Source: Chloroflexota bacterium (lineage in GTDB: Bacteria > Chloroflexota > Anaerolineae > B4-G1 > SLSP01). Taken from it: a DNA stretch of 64,000 nt. The notes under the pieces were generated by a model. The model ran no database searches, was not told where the DNA came from, and saw only the letters and a list, made by a program, of their open reading frames with translations. Shown here in pieces: positions 1-8,383 of the stretch. The translations under genes were made by a program, and so were the position numbers. Numbering within the stretch: the stretch's first letter is position 1; each line of letters begins with the position of its first letter. The stretch lies in assembly GCA_019873645.1 (NCBI GenBank), contig JAIOAX010000010.1, positions 62,001 through 126,000 of the forward strand. Direction: 5' to 3'.

Positions 1-1
1 G

Positions 2-3000
2 GAAAAACGCGCCGACACGAACACCTACGAATTCCGTTACGCAGTGCGGGTGACAGATGCAGCTTATCCCGGCGTGTACGGCAACCTGGCGTTCGTCAAA
101 ACCTATAGCAGCAAAGCCGGAACGGTGGAGGGCGAGCGTGTCTATGCGGATATCCCGACGGCGCTGGCCTCGGCGACTTGTGGTGCGAACTGCTATACCA
201 TCCTGGGGCTGAACGCCTCAAAGACAACCGCCCGGAGTCGTGTGGCGCCGGGCGATCTGATCACCTACGTTTTGGCGTATACTGATACCAGCGCCGCCAA
301 TCTTTATACCGGTTTGGTGGTTGTGGATACTTATGATTCGCTGCTCACGTTTGTCTCTGCGAACCCGGCGCCGAGCAATCACAATGTCGGCGCGCGGCAA
401 CTGACGTGGAATCTGGGAGCTTTGCCGGATAATACCAGCGACCGAATCACGTTGGTAATGCGGGTAGCCGCAACGGTCGCCGGACGCTATATGATAACCA
501 ACACGATGATGCTGGACAGCGACCAGACCGCGCCGCGCACCTGGATCAAAACGACCCCGATTGAAGTCGCTACTTTGCATCTCAGCATGAGCGGCCCGGC
601 GCGCACGCACGCGGGCGAGGACATTGTCTATACGGTAGTTTACTCCAACACCGGTTCCTGGAACAACGCGCCGGTTACGTTGACGTTGACCTATGGCAAC
701 TACGTCACTTTTGTCAGCGCCTCAAGGACGCCGGTGGATGCAGAAAAGCGGGTATTTGTGGACAATGTCCCGAACGACGGCAGCAACCGCACCTTGACGG
801 TAAACCTGCGGGTGCAGGCGCCGTTGCCGTACACGCTGGCCGGCCCGCTGATGGCTTCGGCCCTGCTTGAGAGTCCCGGCGCAGCCACGCAGTCGGCCAA
901 TATCTCTATGCTCCTGGATCGGCCCATCCTCACACTGGAGAAAATCGGGCCGGCGGTAGCGCCTGGTCAAGGAAACATCATACCTTACGAAATCCGCATT
1001 CGCAACTCCGGCACCTACACTGCGACTTCGGCGGTCATCACCGATACCTGGAGCGCCCATTTGACGTATAACGCCACGGCAAACTCGGCTTTCGGATGGA
1101 CGTTGTCGGGAAGCGGGACCTATGCCACGCAGGCACTGCCGCCATTGGCGCCTGGCGCGGTGGTGAGCCGCTCATTCTATGCCAATGTCGGGGCCATGGC
1201 CACATACTACACCAATACGGTGGATTTGACCACGTATCAAACCACGCGCCAGACGGATACCGAATGGACGTGGCAGGTGACGATTGCGTCGTCCAAGTCG
1301 GCGATGCCGGTGCCGGCGTTCCCCGGTCGCGTGTTGACATATACGATCTATTATACCAACACCGGCGGCGCGATGCTTAATGCCCTGATCACCGATACCT
1401 TGCCTGCGGCTTTCACCTATCAGGGACAATCAACGGAGCATGCCGGCGGATGTCAGGATCCCTGGACGTTCACCCCGCCGTCCGCTGGCAATCAAGTCGT
1501 CTGGTCATGTAATGCTCTACAGGCTGCTGCGAGTGGGTATTTCCAAATCTGGGGAGTGGTAGATGTCAACGCCGAAGGTACAAACCTGGAGAACCGGACG
1601 ACGACCTCGGCCGACAATACCCCGGTGCGTCCCATTGAGAAACCGTTACTGACGCGCGTGGCGCGTCCGTGGCTGCGGGTAGACAAGACGGCCGCGCCGA
1701 CCCATCCGGTGGCGCCGGGGGATCGGGTCACCTACACGTTGACCTATGAGAACTACGGCACAGACACAGCCTACGGCGTAATCATCAAGGATCAACTGCC
1801 CCCGCAAATGGATTTTATAAGCTGCTCCGGTGCGGATAGTTGCGCCGAGTCAGGCGGTGTCGTGACCTGGAACCTCGCGGAGTTGCCGGTCAGCACGATA
1901 GGCACGGTGCAGTTTGTGGCGCAAGTCAAGGCCGGCACGGCGGGACAGACGGCAATCAATGAGGACTACACGATTGAATGTAGCCTGTTGTCCATTGCCG
2001 AAACCCAAACAGGGGATGCCGTCTCTACGGTCATTCTCGAACCGCATGTGAGCGTGACCAAGACGGCGACGCCAACTCTGGTAACTGTGCCGAACGCGCC
2101 GATTACTTACACCATTGCGTATGTTAATGATGGCGGCGGAACATTGACCAATGTGGTGCTCACCGACGAATTGGCGATCAAAACCCAATTCTCTTCAGCG
2201 TCACCGGGATGCCAGGGGCCAGAAAGCGGCGTCGGCGGCGTGGTCAACTGTGCCCTGGGTACCCTGGCGCAAGGGCAGTCCGGTGAGGTGCAGATCGTTG
2301 TCCTGGCTGCTACGGAAGGCTTGATCACAAACACGGCCGTCATTGACAGCGATCAGACGTCGCCGCTGGAAACAACCCCACCAACCCAGGTTTACTTTTC
2401 AACCGGTGGTTGTATTCCGCCCTACAATGTGGATTTCACGGTTTCTCCGAATCCTCTGGCCGGTAAAGTTATCACATTTACCGGCGTGGCTCTGGGTGAT
2501 ACACCGTTGTCTTACGAGTGGACCTTTGGCGATAGTTCTACCGGCAGTGGTCAAATCGTGCAACACACATACGCAGTATCCAATACTTACACTGTCAGGT
2601 TGACCGTCTGGAATACATGTAACCCCGCCGGCGTCAATGTGCAAAAGTCGGTCTTTGTACCGGGCGCGGCGGAGATTACGTGGACGCCAACGAGCTTCGC
2701 CAAGTCGGCAGAGGCCGGTTCGACGACAAGCCTCACGGACACCTTGAGGGTCGGGAATGTGGGGGCTAAGGCATTGCTTTGGAGCGTGGAAGTCTCGCCG
2801 ACGACGGCGACGTGGCTGAAGGTGTCCACAGGCGGCGGGATGCCGTCTGGCTCGCTGACCGGCCTGAGCACTGCGCCGGACGCGCAGACGCTTGTGACCG
2901 TGCACTTCGATCCGACCGGCCTGGCAGTGGGCACCTACAACGCAGTGCTGCACATCGTAAGCAACGATCCAGACGCCAGTGACGCGGTCGTGGATATCCC

Positions 3001-3769
3001 GGTCACATTCACGATCACCGGCGCACCGGTGCTGGCGTGGACGCCGACGAGCTTCTCGAAGTCCGCGGAAGCTGGTTCAACGACGAGCCTCACAGATACC
3101 TTGAAGGTGAACAATAACGGCAACGTGGTCTTGCAGTGGAGTGTGGAAGTCTCGCCGACGACGGCGACGTGGCTGAAGGTGTCCACAGGCGGCGGGACGC
3201 CGTCTGGCTCACTGACCGGCCTGAGCACTGCGCCGGACGCGCAGACGCTTGTGACCGTACACTTCGATCCGACCGGCCTGGCAGTGGGCACCTACAACGC
3301 AGTGTTGCACATCACGAGCGATGACCCGGCCCATGCCGTCGTGGATATCCCGGTCACATTCACGATCACCGGCGCACCGGTGCTGGCATGGATGCCGGAG
3401 AGCTTCTCGAACTCCGCCGAAGTCGGTTCGACGACGAGCCTCACAGATACCTTGAAGGTGAACAATAACGGCAACGTGGTCTTGCTTTGGAGCGTGGAAG
3501 TCTCGCCGACGACGGCGACGTGGCTGAAGGTGTCCACAGGCGGCGGGACGCCGTCTGGCTCACTGACCGGCCTGAGCACTGCGCCGGGCGCGCAGACGCT
3601 TGTGACCGTACACTTCGATCCGACCGGCCTGGCAGTGGGCACCTACAACGCAGTGTTGCATATCACGAGCGATGACCTGGCCCATGCCGTCGTGAATATC
3701 CCGGCTACGTTTACGGTTGTGCGGACCAAATACTTCATCTTCTTGCCTCTAGTGCTCAGAAACCAATGA
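2..3769 (+). CDS. Giant DUF11/PKD surface protein, 5' end outside window
   Basis: The reading frame is open from base 2, so the N-terminus and signal peptide lie upstream; the GTG at 44 is probably not the real start. Counting from that GTG, about six DUF11-type domains (each with an 'xTYTIxYxNxG' core and an 'ITDTLP'-like strand) fill residues 55-775. A PKD domain with the WTFGDSS core follows at about 789-872, and then three nearly identical ~118-residue Ig-like repeats at 880-1229. The protein ends YFIFLPLVLRNQ, a tail shared with three other proteins in this window. It is presumably secreted or surface-displayed with an adhesive or structural role; no catalytic motif is visible. A perfect 12-bp hairpin follows the stop codon. 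Confidence 0.85.
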   Translation, partial: EKRADTNTYEFRYAVRVTDAAYPGVYGNLAFVKTYSSKAGTVEGERVYADIPTALASATCGANCYTILGLNASKTTARSRVAPGDLITYVLAYTDTSAANLYTGLVVVDTYDSLLTFVSANPAPSNHNVGARQLTWNLGALPDNTSDRITLVMRVAATVAGRYMITNTMMLDSDQTAPRTWIKTTPIEVATLHLSMSGPARTHAGEDIVYTVVYSNTGSWNNAPVTLTLTYGNYVTFVSASRTPVDAEKRVFVDNVPNDGSNRTLTVNLRVQAPLPYTLAGPLMASALLESPGAATQSANISMLLDRPILTLEKIGPAVAPGQGNIIPYEIRIRNSGTYTATSAVITDTWSAHLTYNATANSAFGWTLSGSGTYATQALPPLAPGAVVSRSFYANVGAMATYYTNTVDLTTYQTTRQTDTEWTWQVTIASSKSAMPVPAFPGRVLTYTIYYTNTGGAMLNALITDTLPAAFTYQGQSTEHAGGCQDPWTFTPPSAGNQVVWSCNALQAAASGYFQIWGVVDVNAEGTNLENRTTTSADNTPVRPIEKPLLTRVARPWLRVDKTAAPTHPVAPGDRVTYTLTYENYGTDTAYGVIIKDQLPPQMDFISCSGADSCAESGGVVTWNLAELPVSTIGTVQFVAQVKAGTAGQTAINEDYTIECSLLSIAETQTGDAVSTVILEPHVSVTKTATPTLVTVPNAPITYTIAYVNDGGGTLTNVVLTDELAIKTQFSSASPGCQGPESGVGGVVNCALGTLAQGQSGEVQIVVLAATEGLITNTAVIDSDQTSPLETTPPTQVYFSTGGCIPPYNVDFTVSPNPLAGKVITFTGVALGDTPLSYEWTFGDSSTGSGQIVQHTYAVSNTYTVRLTVWNTCNPAGVNVQKSVFVPGAAEITWTPTSFAKSAEAGSTTSLTDTLRVGNVGAKALLWSVEVSPTTATWLKVSTGGGMPSGSLTGLSTAPDAQTLVTVHFDPTGLAVGTYNAVLHIVSNDPDASDAVVDIPVTFTITGAPVLAWTPTSFSKSAEAGSTTSLTDTLKVNNNGNVVLQWSVEVSPTTATWLKVSTGGGTPSGSLTGLSTAPDAQTLVTVHFDPTGLAVGTYNAVLHITSDDPAHAVVDIPVTFTITGAPVLAWMPESFSNSAEVGSTTSLTDTLKVNNNGNVVLLWSVEVSPTTATWLKVSTGGGTPSGSLTGLSTAPGAQTLVTVHFDPTGLAVGTYNAVLHITSDDLAHAVVNIPATFTVVRTKYFIFLPLVLRNQ
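2681..3730 (+). repeat. Three tandem ~354-bp coding repeats
   Basis: Units begin at 2681, 3038 and 3389 (spacing 357 and 351 bp). Each encodes one Ig-like domain. The middle of each unit (for example from 2788, 3145 and 3496) is almost identical at DNA level, while the edges diverge. This points to recent duplication or gene conversion rather than selection on protein alone. Confidence 0.93.
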
Positions 3770-3780
3770 GCGTAACCTAC

Positions 3781-3811
3781 GGGGGCATGCGTCAGTGAAA
3801 CGCATGCCCCC
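3781..3811 (+). terminator. Perfect 12-bp hairpin after surface gene
   Basis: GGGGGCATGCGT (3781-3792) pairs fully with 3800-3811 around a 7-nt loop, 11 bases after the stop of the giant surface protein gene. The T-tract is weak (ATTTCCC), so this is a hairpin-type terminator or 3'-end protector. A possible GTG start for the next gene at 3795 lies in its loop, which argues against that start. Confidence 0.6.
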
Positions 3812-3833
3812 ATTTCCCAACGAGGATATGCCG

Positions 3834-4139
3834 ATGAATGAGCCGGTTAAGCTGGTGATGACCTGGGACATCAAACAGGGCCAGGAGAAGCAGTACTTCG
3901 CGTTCATCCAGGAGTTTGCTATGGTTTTGCAGCAGGCCGGATTTCAGTTGAGCGATGCCTGGTACACGTTGTACGGCGCATGGCCGCAGATCAGTATGGG
4001 CTTTGTGAGCGAGGACCTGCGCTCTGTCGAAAGTTTCTTAGCCTCAGAGTTGTGGTTGAATACCAAACACCGCCTGTTGGCTTACATCCAGGGGTATCGG
4101 CAGAAGGTTGTGCCGGCGCGCGGTGGGTTTCAGATTTAA
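3834..4139 (+). CDS. Hypothetical ~101-residue cytosolic protein
   Basis: The frame is open from 3795, but that GTG sits in a hairpin loop, so ATG 3834 (MNEPVKLVMTWDI) or ATG 3828 is the likelier start. There is no strong ribosome-binding site. The protein is a compact alpha/beta sequence with no signal peptide or membrane segment, rich in aromatic residues (QYFAFIQEF, YTLYGAWPQ). The pattern 'LVMTWDIKxGxExxYxxFIxEF' recalls dimeric alpha/beta-barrel (ABM-like) proteins, but I cannot name a family. It lies alone between two hairpins. Confidence 0.6.
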   Translation: MNEPVKLVMTWDIKQGQEKQYFAFIQEFAMVLQQAGFQLSDAWYTLYGAWPQISMGFVSEDLRSVESFLASELWLNTKHRLLAYIQGYRQKVVPARGGFQI

Positions 4140-4260
4140 TTGCCGACGGGCGGCTTGAACTCCGCACTCAGCGCGACGAAATACTGGTCTTTGTGCCACA
4201 CGTATCGGCGACGGAAGCGAAATAGGCAAGTGCAGCATAGCCTCGGGCTACTCAAATACT

Positions 4261-4290
4261 ACTGCCCCTCAGAATGTTCTGAGGGGCAGT
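4261..4290. terminator. 14-bp perfect inverted repeat, likely terminator
   Basis: ACTGCCCCTCAGAA (4261-4274) pairs exactly with 4277-4290 across a 2-nt spacer. It lies between the plus-strand hypothetical gene (stop 4139) and the 3' end of the minus-strand tRNA-Pro. It could end either transcript; neither flank has a clean T-run. Confidence 0.55.
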
Positions 4291-4326
4291 CATATTTATT
4301 GGTAGTCTCCAGGGGGAAACAAGCAG

Positions 4327-4400
4327 TCGGGGCATGCGGATTTGAACCGCAGACCTCACGGACCCGAACCGTGCGCGCTACCAAACTGCGCTATGCCCCG
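4327..4400 (-). tRNA. tRNA-Pro (anticodon CGG)
   Basis: Read on the minus strand, 74 nt fold as a complete cloverleaf. The acceptor stem CGGGGCA pairs with TGCCCCG, the D-stem is GCGC/GCGC, and the anticodon stem is CACGG/CCGTG with loop TTCGGGT (anticodon CGG, reading CCG). The T-arm is TGCGG-TTCAAAT-CCGCA and the discriminator base is A. The CCA end is not encoded. The CGGGG 5' end is typical of bacterial tRNA-Pro. Confidence 0.97.
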
Positions 4401-4462
4401 AGTGCTCGACATTATACCGCACTTTGAACTTTTGACAAGCTCCGCCTTCTTGCTTCTTGCCC

Positions 4463-4634
4463 TAGGGCTATCGCATTTGGAAAACTTTGTCCCGTCGTGC
4501 TGTCTGTTGTGCCGCTAAAGCGGCGTTTTTAGGGGGATTTTTGTGGCGGGGCGAAGCCCCGCCACAAAAATCCCCCTTTCCCCGGCCTTTAGGCCGTATT
4601 CAGTTGCCGGAAGCGGCCAAATGCGATAGCCCTA
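4463..4634. mobile_element. MITE-like element A, copy 1
   Basis: A 168-bp element (4465-4632) has terminal inverted repeats GGGCTATCGCATTTGG and is flanked on both sides by TA. A large palindrome sits in its centre (GGGGGATTTTTGTGGCGGGG, GAA loop, and its complement). A second copy in opposite orientation lies at 34130-34302. No coding capacity. TA duplication plus short terminal repeats fits a non-autonomous IS630/Tc1-type element; this is inference, since no transposase is in the window. The rest of the 4401-4692 gap holds only the uppP leader. Confidence 0.8.
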
Positions 4635-4692
4635 TCTTGCCCTTTTTCCCGATGCTGCTATGATAGCCACATTTGTAGCCGGAGGTGACGAC

Positions 4693-5499
4693 GTGACACT
4701 GTGGCAAGCCATACTTTTGGGCATCTTACAAGGCGCAACTGAATTCCTGCCGGTGAGCAGCTCGGGGCATCTGGTCATCATCCCCTATCTGCTCCAGTGG
4801 CCCGATCCCGGTCTGACGCTGGACGCCCTTCTGCACCTGGGGACGCTGGTGGCAATTGTGGCCTATTTCTGGAAAGACCTGTGGCATCTGCTACAGGCCG
4901 CGCTGTGCAGTCTGCGTCTGCGCACGCTTGACGATCCCGATGCGCGGCTGGCCTGGGCGCTGGTCATAGCCTCGGTTCCGGGGGCACTCATCGGATTTTT
5001 GTTCGAGGAGCAGTTTGAGCAGTTGTTCGGCATGCCCAAAGCTGCGGCGGGATTTTTGCTGGTGACCGCCGCGCTGTTGCTGCTGGCGGAGTATTTCTCC
5101 AGGCGTGAGTTGTCACTGCAAGTGATGTCCTGGTGGCATGCTGTGTTAATCGGCCTGGCGCAAGCCCTGGCCATTGCGCCAGGCTTGAGTCGTTCTGGCG
5201 CAACGATTGCCACTGGGCTTTTCCTGGGCTATCGGCGTGAAGAGGCGACCCGCTTCAGCTTCCTGCTTGCAGTGCCCATCGTAGCGGGCAGTGGGCTGTA
5301 CCAATTGTTGAAGGTTTTTCGCGCCGGCCTGGGAACAATCCAGACGTCGGTCGTCGTTGCCGGTCTCCTTGCCGCAACCATCAGCGGCTATCTGGCGATT
5401 GCCGGATTGTTGGTGTTGGTGCGCCGCCGCAGCCTGTGGGGATTTGCCGTCTACTGCGCCGCGCTGGGCGTCCTGGTGTTGACCGGAGTGCTGGGGTGA
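4693..5499 (+). CDS. uppP: Undecaprenyl-diphosphatase
   Basis: This integral membrane enzyme dephosphorylates undecaprenyl diphosphate to recycle the lipid carrier of peptidoglycan and other envelope polymers. Family signatures are clear: the ILQGATEFLPVSSSGHL motif near the N-terminus (catalytic Glu, Ser-rich loop) and PGLSRSGATIATG in the second half, with about eight hydrophobic segments. I chose GTG 4693 because GGAGGT lies at 4681-4686, seven bases upstream; an upstream in-frame ATG at 4660 lacks such a site. That gives 268 residues, normal for the family. The stop overlaps the start of the next gene (GTGA), so the two are probably co-transcribed. Confidence 0.95.
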   Translation: MTLWQAILLGILQGATEFLPVSSSGHLVIIPYLLQWPDPGLTLDALLHLGTLVAIVAYFWKDLWHLLQAALCSLRLRTLDDPDARLAWALVIASVPGALIGFLFEEQFEQLFGMPKAAAGFLLVTAALLLLAEYFSRRELSLQVMSWWHAVLIGLAQALAIAPGLSRSGATIATGLFLGYRREEATRFSFLLAVPIVAGSGLYQLLKVFRAGLGTIQTSVVVAGLLAATISGYLAIAGLLVLVRRRSLWGFAVYCAALGVLVLTGVLG

Positions 5500-6344
5500 A
5501 CCGTTGGTCTGTAGCGTGGCTGATGTTGCTAGGCCTGGTGACGGGATGCATGGCCCCGGCGGCGCTTGTCCCTACGCCGACGCCGCTGCCCCCACCGGTC
5601 ACGCCGCAGCTTGTGCAGATCGCCTGCCCCGAAAATCTGGCCCCGTTGATGATGGCGCTCGCTTCGGCGTATCAGCGTGAAGAACCGGCGGTACAACTTG
5701 TGGTGGTGGAACGCGCGGACATCCTGGCCTATCAGGCGTTGGTCAACGGCGATGTTGAGATCGCGGCGCTGACCTGGATCCCCACATCTCTCTCCGAGCA
5801 GACCTGGCGAGTTCCTTTTGCGCGGGATGGACTGGCGGTGGTGGTGAACACCCGCAATGGGTTACCGGGTTTGACATTGGATCAGGTACGGCAACTTTTC
5901 CGTGGGCGGATCGAGGACTGGGAACCGTGGGGCGGACTGCCGGGCGCACCCCAGGTCATCAGCCGTGAAGAAGCCTCCGGCGATTTTCTCTTTTTCCAGG
6001 CGCAGGTAATGCGCGATGCGCGCGTTGCCTTGACAGCGTTGCTTGCGCCCACCAGCGCCGCCATGCGCGAGAGCGTCGGCAGCGATGCTCTCGCGGTCGG
6101 CTACCTTTCGACGGCATGGCTGGACGGGAACGTGCGCGCCCTGACGATTGAGGGCATTCCGCCGGCGAACGAGGCCATCGCTGCCGGACTGTATCCCCTC
6201 TCCCGCGAGCTGCAATTTGTGACCCTGGGGGAACCGCAAGGCGCCGCCCGCGATTTCATCCAATGGACGCTCGGCCCACAAGGCCAAAACATCGTCACGG
6301 CCCAACGCTTCATCCCCTTGCCGGAGTCGTCCTTAGTCGAATAG
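5496..6344 (+). CDS. PstS-like substrate-binding lipoprotein
   Basis: The start is the GTG at 5496, overlapping the uppP stop. The protein begins with a hydrophobic segment and a lipobox (LVTGC), so it is a predicted lipoprotein. The rest (CPENLAPLMMALASAYQREE, GLTLDQVRQLFRGRIEDW, ISREEASGDFLFFQ) resembles the phosphate-type periplasmic-binding fold (PBP-like/PstS), including the loop normally contacting the anion. No pst permease or ATPase genes are next to it, so the ligand is unknown; sulfate, molybdate or a sensory role remain possible. Its last codons are duplicated downstream as a short tandem repeat. Confidence 0.75.
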   Translation: MNRWSVAWLMLLGLVTGCMAPAALVPTPTPLPPPVTPQLVQIACPENLAPLMMALASAYQREEPAVQLVVVERADILAYQALVNGDVEIAALTWIPTSLSEQTWRVPFARDGLAVVVNTRNGLPGLTLDQVRQLFRGRIEDWEPWGGLPGAPQVISREEASGDFLFFQAQVMRDARVALTALLAPTSAAMRESVGSDALAVGYLSTAWLDGNVRALTIEGIPPANEAIAAGLYPLSRELQFVTLGEPQGAARDFIQWTLGPQGQNIVTAQRFIPLPESSLVE

Positions 6345-6410
6345 TTCAGATAGTCCTTAGTCGAATAGTCAGATAGTCCTTAGTCGAATAGTCAGATAGT
6401 CCTTAGTCAG
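6329..6410 (+). repeat. 23/24-bp tandem repeat at gene 3' end
   Basis: Three units (6329-6352, 6353-6375, 6376-6398) and a 12-bp remnant of the word GTCCTTAGTCGAATAG-TCAGATA. The first unit carries the last codons and the TAG stop of the lipoprotein gene, so later units are extra copies of a gene end. Confidence 0.9.
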
Positions 6411-6436
6411 CCCTTTCCCCCTGCCCCTTGCCCCTT

Positions 6437-7882
6437 TTATTCCGCACCGTTAAAGAACCGGTAAACGAGTTGCCCGATAGTCGCAAAAGTCGGTGCGCTC
6501 TCGTTCCACACCAGCCACTCCGGTTGATACAAATACACTACCAGTACCAGATCGGTCTGCGGGCCGTACAGCAACGCGATAGCGGCGTGCGTCTTATTGG
6601 CCCAGCCATGTTTATGCGCAACGCGCGTACTGGCCGGCAGCGCCGCACTTAACAGCGGATTGACCGGATTGCGTTCCAGGCTATCGAGCAGTGCCTGACA
6701 TTCTGCAGCGGTGATCTGCTGGGGGTAAACCGCGCGCAGGAAACCTCCATCCTTCGTCCCATAATATAACCCTTCCATCAACAAACCCATTTCCAGCGGT
6801 GTGGTTTGCAACAGGGGATCGGGGCGGGTGCGGTTATCTGAACTTGAGGCCGCAGCGATGTCCGGCGGGACGGTTGCGCCGGTGATGTCGTAGGGCGCAG
6901 CGATGAAAGTGTGGTGCAACCCCAATCCCCACAGCATATCGGTCACGCGCAACGCGCCGCTATAGGGGTCGCCCGCCCCAATTTGAGTCAGCAGCGCATT
7001 GGCGACCGTGTTGTCGCTCTCGGCGAACAATGCATCCATTTGCGCACGGGTGCTGGTATCTGATGTCGTGTCAAGCATTGCATACAGGCTGAGGGCAATG
7101 GCAATCTTCAGCCCGCCGACGCCTGAAAAGACGACCTCGCAATTGTAACAAAATTCTTGCCCCTTGCGCAGTCCTTTGGCGAAGATACCCGCCACACCGT
7201 CAAAATCGCGCAGGGCCGCATCCAGGGCCTGCCGCAGGATGATGAAGGAGGCTTCCGGCGCCGGTTCGACGTTCACCACCAGATGCACTTCACGCTGCTC
7301 CGGCGCGGCCGCCAGGATCGCTTTGATGAGCAAGGGCAATGAGGCTTGAATATCCAGGGTTGTGCCATCTTGTGGAGGACGGAAAGTTCCGGCCTCCGGC
7401 AGAAGCACAGCATTTTGTGGGGGCCGGTCATACTTCTGGGCCGTGCGTGCCAGAAAAGCATCCACGCGCTCGCGGGAATAGGTGACGACGGCTGTCACTT
7501 CCTGAGCTTCTGGCGCATTGTGCCGGAGTTGCTCCATCAAGTAGGTAAGAAACCCCCGGATGCCGCTGCGCGCAACAAGCACTTTATCAAGGTTCTGCGC
7601 TGTAGTTACCTCGTCGAGTTGCAGTTCCACCATCTCCGGCAGCAGGAGCGGCGTGAGCTTACCGGCGTAATAGACCGTGATCGGTCGGGTGTATGCCAGC
7701 GCAATCGCATTGAGTGCCTGCTCGCGGGTCATGCCGCCCATCGGCAGTCCGTTGATGGTCAGCCCCGGCGGCAGCATCGTCTGGCTCGATTTCCAGTTCG
7801 TATACGCCCACGCCCCTCCCAGGATGAACACGGTCAGCAGGAAGAAAATCGGCCAGGCAATTCTGAAACGTCCTTGTCTCAA
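6437..7882 (-). CDS. Beta-lactamase-fold protein, catalytic serine missing
   Basis: Domain order: one N-terminal membrane anchor (IAWPIFFLLTVFILGGAWAY), a YoaR-like putative peptidoglycan-binding region to about residue 190, then a class A beta-lactamase/transpeptidase-like domain. The SDN motif is intact (ESDNTVANALL) and the KTG triad reads KHG. The SxxK motif, expected before KIAIAL, reads GGLK: the nucleophilic serine is glycine, and the only nearby serine is three positions further upstream. The protein is therefore probably a non-catalytic envelope protein. I prefer TTG 7882 (GAGG five bases upstream) over TTG 7903, which has no ribosome-binding site. Convergent with the lipoprotein gene. 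Confidence 0.75.
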   Translation of the reverse strand: MRQGRFRIAWPIFFLLTVFILGGAWAYTNWKSSQTMLPPGLTINGLPMGGMTREQALNAIALAYTRPITVYYAGKLTPLLLPEMVELQLDEVTTAQNLDKVLVARSGIRGFLTYLMEQLRHNAPEAQEVTAVVTYSRERVDAFLARTAQKYDRPPQNAVLLPEAGTFRPPQDGTTLDIQASLPLLIKAILAAAPEQREVHLVVNVEPAPEASFIILRQALDAALRDFDGVAGIFAKGLRKGQEFCYNCEVVFSGVGGLKIAIALSLYAMLDTTSDTSTRAQMDALFAESDNTVANALLTQIGAGDPYSGALRVTDMLWGLGLHHTFIAAPYDITGATVPPDIAAASSSDNRTRPDPLLQTTPLEMGLLMEGLYYGTKDGGFLRAVYPQQITAAECQALLDSLERNPVNPLLSAALPASTRVAHKHGWANKTHAAIALLYGPQTDLVLVVYLYQPEWLVWNESAPTFATIGQLVYRFFNGAE

Positions 7883-7943
7883 GTCAACCTCATAGAGTAA
7901 CAACGTACTATATGATTAGGCGTTACGCCGCTCGCCATTTTCT

Positions 7944-8013
7944 GACAGGATTAACAGGATTTTCAGGATTAAAGAAGGCTTTGTAGGAGCCTTTTCATCC
8001 TGTCAATCCTGTC
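7944..8013. repeat. Imperfect inverted repeat, CAGGATT words
   Basis: GACAGGATTAACAGGAT (7944-7960) is the inverse of 7997-8013 with one mismatch; the spacer contains further CAGGATT-type words. It lies in the 7883-8383 gene-free gap between divergent genes. Confidence 0.8.
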
Positions 8014-8082
8014 CAAAGAAACGAACTGCGTAACTACTGTATATATATTGAGACAGTATAGTGGGGTTAGCAGAAGCGTCAA

Positions 8083-8252
8083 ATTTCGAGGGGGTACATT
8101 TCAGGACGGGGGCGATTGATCGATGCGGCGACCGGACGCGGCTCAGGCCGGTCTCCAGACCGTGCCTGCGCAGCGACTGATCCCGCAGTGGCACGGTCAG
8201 AGACCGGCCACAGCAAGATTTGCCCCGAAGTTGAAATGTACCCATTTCGAGG
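8083..8252. mobile_element. MITE-like element B, copy 1, with 9-bp target duplication
   Basis: The element (8092-8243, 152 bp) has perfect 12-bp terminal inverted repeats GGGTACATTTCA and is flanked by a perfect direct repeat ATTTCGAGG (8083-8091 and 8244-8252). The interior folds into a hairpin around GGCCGGTCTC...GAGACCGGCC. A diverged copy lies at 44310-44478. No open reading frame; it must have been mobilised in trans by a transposase that makes 9-bp duplications. Confidence 0.88.
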
Positions 8253-8309
8253 CATAGTTCACTCGACCTGCGCCTCCGCGCCATTGAAGATAGACTCAGC
8301 ATCCCGATT

Positions 8310-8337
8310 TTGTACAAATATGTGGAACATGTATACT
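8310..8337 (+). promoter_or_regulatory. Sigma-70-like promoter for DUF218 gene
   Basis: TTGTAC (8310-8315), 16-nt spacer, TATACT (8332-8337), 46 bases before ATG 8384. Confidence 0.5.
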
Positions 8338-8383
8338 GTAGGGTTTGCAGGAAAGTCATATATCACCAGTTAGAGGAGAACCT

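Noticed and set aside
141..150. Possible mobile-element boundary at the window start
   Set aside because: Simply the interior of a surface-protein gene cut by the window edge.
3719..3769. LPLVL tail read as an LPXTG sortase signal
   Set aside because: No Thr-Gly, no following hydrophobic helix and positive tail; the motif is at the very end of the protein.
4140..4427. 95-codon plus-strand frame
   Set aside because: Runs through a hairpin and antisense through tRNA-Pro; not coding.
8003..8359. 118-codon minus-strand frame
   Set aside because: Covers MITE-like element B and promoter sequence; no ribosome-binding site or protein-like composition.
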